Positions 59,144 through 64,000 of a stretch of DNA of 64,000 nucleotides are shown here, piece by piece. A program made the translations under genes and the position numbers. Every line of letters starts with the position of its first letter. The first letter of the stretch is position 1. The DNA lies in assembly GCF_003855255.1 (NCBI RefSeq), contig NZ_CP034072.1, positions 806,001-870,000 of the forward strand, in the 5' to 3' direction. The stretch comes from Mycolicibacterium nivoides (GTDB lineage Bacteria > Actinomycetota > Actinomycetes > Mycobacteriales > Mycobacteriaceae). The notes beneath the pieces are model-generated. The model was given only the letters and a program-made list of their open reading frames with translations. It was not told the origin of the DNA and ran no database searches.

Positions 59144-60811
59144 ATGGTTCAGTGGCGGACCGTCGCCCGCGCACGGACAGCGGTGACAGCGGCCACGCTG
59201 TCCGTGGTCACCGCGATGGGTCTGGCGGCGTGTTCGGACAGCTCGGCCGATGAGATCGCCTACGCCGTCGACGGCACGCTGACCACCTACAACACCAACA
59301 CGGTGGCCGGGGCCGCGTCCGCAGGACCGCAGGCGTTCGCCCGGGCGTTGACCGGATTCGCCTATCACGGCCCCGAAGGACAGGTGGTCGCCGACAACGA
59401 CTTCGGTTCGGTGTCGGTCGTGGGCCGCGCCCCGCTGGTGCTCGACTACGTGATCAGCGACAAGGCGGTTTACTCCGACGGCAAGCCGATCACCTGTGAC
59501 GATCTGGTCCTGGCCTGGGGCGCGCAGTCGGGCCGCTTTCCCGGATTCGACGCCGCCAGCCGAGCGGGCTACCGCGACATCGGCTCGGTGGACTGCGCAC
59601 CGGGCCAGAAGCGGGCCCGAGTGTCGTTCGCCCAGGATCGCGGATTCCTCGACTACGGGCATCTGTTCGCGGCGACCTCGCTGATGCCCGCGCACGTCAT
59701 CGCCGACGAACTCGGCCTCGACGACGGGGGTGTGGCGACGGCGCTCCAGAACGGCGACCAGCCGACCATCGACCGCATCGCCAAGGCGTGGAACACCGTC
59801 TGGGATCTCAAGCCCGACCTCGACCTCAAGAAGTTCCCGTCATCGGGCCCGTACCGGATCGACTCGGTGTCCAAGGACGGGGTGGTGGTCCTGGTCGCCA
59901 ACGACAAGTGGTGGGGCACGCCGGCGATCACGAACCGGATCGAGGTGTGGCCACGCGGGGCCGACATCCAGGAGCGGGTCAACGAGGGGTCCTTCGATGT
60001 CGTCGACATCGAGTCCGGGTCCTCGGGCCTGCTCAACCTGCCCGACGACTACGTCAGCACGGAGACCCCGTCGGCAGGGATCGAACAGCTGATCTTCGCG
60101 CCCGGTGGTCCGCTGGCCGCCACGCCGGCGCGGCGGGCCGTCGCATTGTGCACCCCCCGGGACGTGATCGCCCGCAACGCCGCGACGCCGATCATCAACT
60201 CCCGGCTCAGCCCGGTCGCCGACGACGCGTTCAGCGCGGCCGAGAACGTCGGAGAGGCCGCCCAATTCGGCGTGGCCAACCCTGACGCCGCCCGGGCCGC
60301 CCTCAACAACAAGCCGCTGACCGTGCGCATCGGGTATCAGACGCCCAACGCCCGGCTGGCGGCGACCGTGGGCGCCATCGCGAAATCGTGCGCCGCGGCG
60401 GGCATCACCGTTCAGGACGCCGGATCGGCCACGGCCGGGCCGGTGGCACTGCGGAACAACGAGTTCGACGGACTGCTGGCGAGCACCGGCGGGGCCGCGG
60501 GCAGCGGCTCCTCGGGCTCGTCGGCCATCGACGCCTACGCATTCCACTCCGGCAACGGCAACAACCTGCCCGGCTACGGCAACGAGCGCGTCGACGGAAT
60601 CATCGACGCGCAGGCCGTCACGACCGACCCGAAGGAACTGGCCCGGCTGGCGGGGGAGGGCGCACCGATCCTGTGGAACGACATGCCGACCCTGCCGCTG
60701 TATCGCCAGCAGCGCACCGTGCTGACATCGACCAAGATGTACGCCGTGAGCAGCAATCCGACCCGATGGGGCGCAGGCTGGAACATGGACCGTTGGAAGC
60801 TGTCCACGTGA
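59144..60811 (+). CDS. Family 5 solute-binding lipoprotein (Rv2585c type)
   Basis: A 555-residue secreted lipoprotein with lipobox LAAC (C30) and the peptide-binding-protein layout ([40 protein letters not shown]). No permease or ATPase genes are adjacent, so it is an orphan binding protein. It lies between secF and apt, 5 nt and a 4-nt overlap away, as in M. tuberculosis. Ligand unknown. Confidence 0.9.
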   Translation: MVQWRTVARARTAVTAATLSVVTAMGLAACSDSSADEIAYAVDGTLTTYNTNTVAGAASAGPQAFARALTGFAYHGPEGQVVADNDFGSVSVVGRAPLVLDYVISDKAVYSDGKPITCDDLVLAWGAQSGRFPGFDAASRAGYRDIGSVDCAPGQKRARVSFAQDRGFLDYGHLFAATSLMPAHVIADELGLDDGGVATALQNGDQPTIDRIAKAWNTVWDLKPDLDLKKFPSSGPYRIDSVSKDGVVVLVANDKWWGTPAITNRIEVWPRGADIQERVNEGSFDVVDIESGSSGLLNLPDDYVSTETPSAGIEQLIFAPGGPLAATPARRAVALCTPRDVIARNAATPIINSRLSPVADDAFSAAENVGEAAQFGVANPDAARAALNNKPLTVRIGYQTPNARLAATVGAIAKSCAAAGITVQDAGSATAGPVALRNNEFDGLLASTGGAAGSGSSGSSAIDAYAFHSGNGNNLPGYGNERVDGIIDAQAVTTDPKELARLAGEGAPILWNDMPTLPLYRQQRTVLTSTKMYAVSSNPTRWGAGWNMDRWKLST

Positions 60812-61344
60812 GCGGCGACGTCGCCGGGATCTCGGAGCTGGTCAGGAAACTGATCCGGGAGGTTCCCGATTTTCCCGAGCCCGGAGTGCAGTTCAAGGAC
60901 CTGACCCCGTTGCTGGCCGATGCCGAGGGGCTGGGCGCGGTGACCGATGCGCTGGCTGCCACCGCGGCCGGCGCAGACCTGGTCGCGGGCCTGGACGCGC
61001 GGGGATTCCTGCTGGGCGCCGCGGTGGCGACCCGGCTCGGCACCGGTGTGCTGGCCGTGCGCAAGGGCGGGAAGCTGCCGCCTCCGGTGCACAGCGTCAC
61101 CTATCAGCTCGAGTACGGCAGCGCGACGCTGGAGATCCCGGCCGACGGGATTGATATCGCCGGGCGCAACGTTGTGATCATCGACGATGTCCTTGCCACC
61201 GGCGGGACGCTGGCCGCGGCGACGCAACTGCTGCAGGCCGGCGGTGCCAATGTGCTGAGCGCGGCCGTGGTGCTGGAATTGACGGCCCTGGGCGGCCGGG
61301 ATGTGGTGGCACCGCTGAGGGTCAGCAGCCTGCACACGGTGTGA
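60808..61344 (+). CDS. apt: Adenine phosphoribosyltransferase
   Basis: A 178-residue type I phosphoribosyltransferase. The PRPP loop is [13 protein letters not shown], and the N-terminal [20 protein letters not shown] is typical. It salvages adenine to AMP. GTG start overlaps the lipoprotein stop; relA follows. Confidence 0.96.
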   Translation: MSGDVAGISELVRKLIREVPDFPEPGVQFKDLTPLLADAEGLGAVTDALAATAAGADLVAGLDARGFLLGAAVATRLGTGVLAVRKGGKLPPPVHSVTYQLEYGSATLEIPADGIDIAGRNVVIIDDVLATGGTLAAATQLLQAGGANVLSAAVVLELTALGGRDVVAPLRVSSLHTV

Positions 61345-61387
61345 GGGATATCCTCGGATTCTGAAGCGTTAACTCCGGGAGGTGACG

Positions 61388-63739
61388 ATGGCCGGCGATA
61401 CGGGTACGGACGCGACGGCGGGCCAGGCGGTGCAGTCGCCTCCGGTGTTGCCGGGCGCCACGGGACCCGACGCCACGAAGACCAGCGCCTCACGGCGGGT
61501 ACGCGCGCGGCTCGCCCGCCGGATGACCGCGCAGCGCAGTGCCGTCAACCCGGTTCTGGAGCCTCTGGTCGCGGTACACCGCGAGATCTACCCGAAGGCC
61601 GACCTGCAGTTGCTGCAGCGCGCCTACGACGTCGCCGAGCAGCGTCACGCCGACCAGCTCCGCAAATCCGGTGATCCGTACATCACCCATCCGCTGGCGG
61701 TGGCCAACATCCTGGCCGAGCTCGGTATGGACACCACCACGCTGGTGGCCGCGCTGCTGCACGACACGGTGGAGGACACCGGGTACACGCTGGAGGCGTT
61801 GACCGCCGAGTTCGGGGCCGAGGTGGGCCACCTCGTCGACGGGGTGACCAAGCTGGACAAGGTCGTCCTCGGCTCGGCCGCCGAGGGCGAGACGATCCGC
61901 AAGATGATCATCGCCATGGCCCGCGACCCGCGGGTGCTGGTCATCAAGGTGGCCGACCGGCTGCACAACATGCGCACCATGCGGTTCCTGCCGCCGGAGA
62001 AGCAGGCCCGCAAGGCCCGCGAGACGCTGGAAGTGATTGCGCCGCTGGCGCATCGGCTCGGCATGGCGACGGTGAAGTGGGAGCTGGAGGATCTGTCGTT
62101 CGCGATCCTGCACCCGAAGAAGTACGAGGAGATCGTGCGGCTGGTCGCCGACCGGGCGCCGTCACGCGACACCTACCTGGCCAAGGTGCGCGCCGAGATC
62201 GGCGTGGCGCTGAGCGCGATGAAGATCAACGCGGTCGTCGAGGGCCGGCCCAAGCACTACTGGTCGATCTACCAGAAGATGATCGTCAAGGGCCGCGACT
62301 TCGACGACATCCACGATCTGGTCGGCGTGCGGATCCTGTGCGACGAGATCCGCGACTGCTACGCGGCGGTCGGTGTCGTGCACTCGCTCTGGCAACCGAT
62401 GGCGGGCCGGTTCAAGGACTACATCGCCCAGCCGCGCTACGGCGTCTACCAGTCGCTGCACACCACGGTCGTCGGCCCCGAGGGCAAGCCGCTGGAGGTG
62501 CAGATCCGCACCCGGGACATGCACCGCACCGCCGAGTACGGCATCGCGGCGCACTGGCGTTACAAAGAAGCCAAGGGCCGCAATGGGGTTCCACACAGCC
62601 ACGCCGCGACCGAGATCGACGACATGGCCTGGATGCGCCAGCTGCTGGACTGGCAGCGGGAGGCCGCCGACCCCGGCGAGTTCCTCGAGTCGTTGCGTTA
62701 CGACCTTGCGGTACAAGAGATCTTCGTCTTCACCCCCAAGGGTGACGTGATCAACCTGCCGACGGGCTCGACCCCGGTCGACTTCGCCTACGCGGTGCAC
62801 ACAGAGGTGGGACACCGGTGCATCGGGGCCCGGGTCAACGGCCGGCTCGTCGCCTTGGAGCGCAAGCTGGAGAACGGCGAGGTCGTCGAGGTGTTCACCT
62901 CGAAGGCCCCCAATGCCGGGCCGTCGCGCGACTGGCAGACCTTCGTGGTGTCGCCGCGGGCGAAGGCCAAGATCCGGCAGTGGTTCGCCAAGGAACGCCG
63001 CGAAGAGGCGCTGGAGTCCGGGAAGGACGCCATCGCCCGGGAAGTTCGCCGAGGCGGACTTCCGTTGCAGCGCTTGATCAATGCCGACTCGATGGGCGCA
63101 CTGGCGCGGGAGCTGCGTTACACCGACGTCTCTGCGCTCTACACAGCGGTCGGTGAGGGTCACGTCTCGGCACGCCATGTCGTGCAGCGTCTGCTCGCCC
63201 AGTTCGGCGGCGACGATGCGGCCGAGGACGAACTCGCCGAGCGGTCCACCCCGCTGACCATGCCGGTGCGGCAGCGCAGCACCGACGACACCGGTGTCGC
63301 GGTGCCGGGTGCGCCCGGAACCCTGACCAAGCTGGCCAAGTGCTGCACCCCGGTGCCCGGCGACACCATCATGGGCTTCGTGACCCGCGGTGGTGGGGTC
63401 AGCGTGCACCGCACCGACTGCACGAATGCGGCTTCCCTGCAACAACAGTCGGAACGCATCATCGAGGTGAACTGGGCGCCGTCGCCGTCGTCGGTGTTCC
63501 TGGTGGCGATCCAGGTCGAGGCCCTGGACCGGCACCGTCTGCTCTCCGACGTCACACGGGTACTGGCCGACGAGAAGGTGAACATCCTCTCGGCGTCGGT
63601 CACCACCTCCAACGACCGGGTGGCGATCAGCCGGTTCACCTTCGAGATGGGCGATCCCAAACATCTCGGCCACCTGCTGAGCGTGGTGCGCAACGTGGAG
63701 GGCGTGTACGACGTCTACCGGGTCACGTCGGCGGCCTGA
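61388..63739 (+). CDS. relA: Bifunctional (p)ppGpp synthetase/hydrolase
   Basis: A 783-residue Rel protein: HD hydrolase domain ([24 protein letters not shown]), synthetase domain ([28 protein letters not shown]), TGS ([20 protein letters not shown]), a conserved cysteine motif ([11 protein letters not shown]) and a C-terminal ACT domain. It makes and degrades the stringent-response alarmone. ATG at 61388 with GGGAGG 5 nt upstream is preferred to the GTG at 61382, which lies in that site. Confidence 0.98.
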   Translation: MAGDTGTDATAGQAVQSPPVLPGATGPDATKTSASRRVRARLARRMTAQRSAVNPVLEPLVAVHREIYPKADLQLLQRAYDVAEQRHADQLRKSGDPYITHPLAVANILAELGMDTTTLVAALLHDTVEDTGYTLEALTAEFGAEVGHLVDGVTKLDKVVLGSAAEGETIRKMIIAMARDPRVLVIKVADRLHNMRTMRFLPPEKQARKARETLEVIAPLAHRLGMATVKWELEDLSFAILHPKKYEEIVRLVADRAPSRDTYLAKVRAEIGVALSAMKINAVVEGRPKHYWSIYQKMIVKGRDFDDIHDLVGVRILCDEIRDCYAAVGVVHSLWQPMAGRFKDYIAQPRYGVYQSLHTTVVGPEGKPLEVQIRTRDMHRTAEYGIAAHWRYKEAKGRNGVPHSHAATEIDDMAWMRQLLDWQREAADPGEFLESLRYDLAVQEIFVFTPKGDVINLPTGSTPVDFAYAVHTEVGHRCIGARVNGRLVALERKLENGEVVEVFTSKAPNAGPSRDWQTFVVSPRAKAKIRQWFAKERREEALESGKDAIAREVRRGGLPLQRLINADSMGALARELRYTDVSALYTAVGEGHVSARHVVQRLLAQFGGDDAAEDELAERSTPLTMPVRQRSTDDTGVAVPGAPGTLTKLAKCCTPVPGDTIMGFVTRGGGVSVHRTDCTNAASLQQQSERIIEVNWAPSPSSVFLVAIQVEALDRHRLLSDVTRVLADEKVNILSASVTTSNDRVAISRFTFEMGDPKHLGHLLSVVRNVEGVYDVYRVTSAA

Positions 63740-64000
63740 CACCCGACCGATCCGGTACCGCGATCTGCCACATCGCCTGGCCGATGGCCAGGACACCGCG
63801 CGCGGGCAGTGTCACGTCACCGATCACGGGGTTGGTGGCCAGCCGTGCCGGCCGGCCCAGATCGACCCCGCCGACGGTGGCAGATGCCTCCTCGATGAGG
63901 TACATCTGTTGGGGCATAAGGGTTCCCACGTGGCCGCTCGGCATGACACCCGTCATCCGCACCTGGCCCATCCCCAGTCCGGCGGCCAGCATCTCGCGTG
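63723..64000 (-). CDS. Unrecognised protein, C-terminal part
   Basis: A reverse frame enters from the right edge and stops at 63723, overlapping the relA 3' end by 17 nt. The visible 91 residues include [20 protein letters not shown], a beta-rich pattern, and [20 protein letters not shown]. No family is recognised. Convergence with relA and the open frame support a real gene. Confidence 0.5.
   Translation of the reverse strand, partial: REMLAAGLGMGQVRMTGVMPSGHVGTLMPQQMYLIEEASATVGGVDLGRPARLATNPVIGDVTLPARGVLAIGQAMWQIAVPDRSGVRPPT

Overview
The window is high-GC chromosomal DNA of a mycobacterium, most likely a rapidly growing Mycolicibacterium-type species. It carries the conserved order thrS - HIT protein - pgsA1 - patA - pimA - Nudix - pdxS - tesB - pdxT - yebC ... 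ruvCAB ... carboxylic acid reductase (fadD9 position) - gabT - yajC - secD - secF - solute-binding lipoprotein - apt - relA, which corresponds to Rv2614c-Rv2583c of M. tuberculosis. GTG starts, 4-nt start/stop overlaps and mycobacterial LexA boxes agree with this. No tRNA, rRNA, insertion sequence, phage gene or CRISPR array was seen.

Region 1 (1-15473) is an accessory island: flavin-dependent NtaA/SnaA-type monooxygenases, an SfnB/DszC-type acyl-CoA-dehydrogenase-fold oxidoreductase, a TauD-type dioxygenase, two aldo/keto reductases, a nitroreductase, an SDR, a LysR regulator and a complete peptide/nickel-class ABC importer. Together they look like an uptake-and-oxidation module for an organic substrate, probably an organosulfur compound. 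Region 2 (15477-20714) holds a DapB-fold oxidoreductase, glycogen phosphorylase and small conserved proteins. Region 3 (20776-29573) is core: threonyl-tRNA synthetase, phosphatidylinositol and PIM synthesis, and the PLP synthase genes.

Region 4 (29591-37926) is an insertion relative to M. tuberculosis between pdxT and yebC. It contains a GT39-type membrane glycosyltransferase, a decayed SDR gene, and a TetR-divided locus whose forward arm is a LuxE-like/LuxC-like acid-activation and reduction pair and whose reverse arm (the TetR gene, a carboxymuconolactone-decarboxylase-fold protein and a 3-hydroxyisobutyrate-dehydrogenase-like enzyme) runs the other way. Region 5 (38004-43692) runs from yebC through a MarR regulator that appears to use a CTG start and has a perfect palindrome at the downstream operon, to ruvCAB behind a LexA-like box. 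A nearly intact DUF222/HNH (13E12-type) pseudogene follows, with a perfect LexA box over its start codon.

Region 6 (45397-53455) is dominated by two tandem full-length carboxylic acid reductases (A-PCP-reductase, about 1160-1170 aa each). They share long identical DNA stretches and a 20-bp promoter motif differing at one base. Region 7 (53456-64000) is gabT, the YajC-SecD-SecF translocase accessory complex, a lipoprotein, apt and the bifunctional (p)ppGpp enzyme Rel. The strongest leads are the tandem CARs with a shared operator, the LuxC/LuxE-like module about 8 kb away, the organosulfur island, the CTG-start MarR gene with its palindrome, and the LexA boxes.
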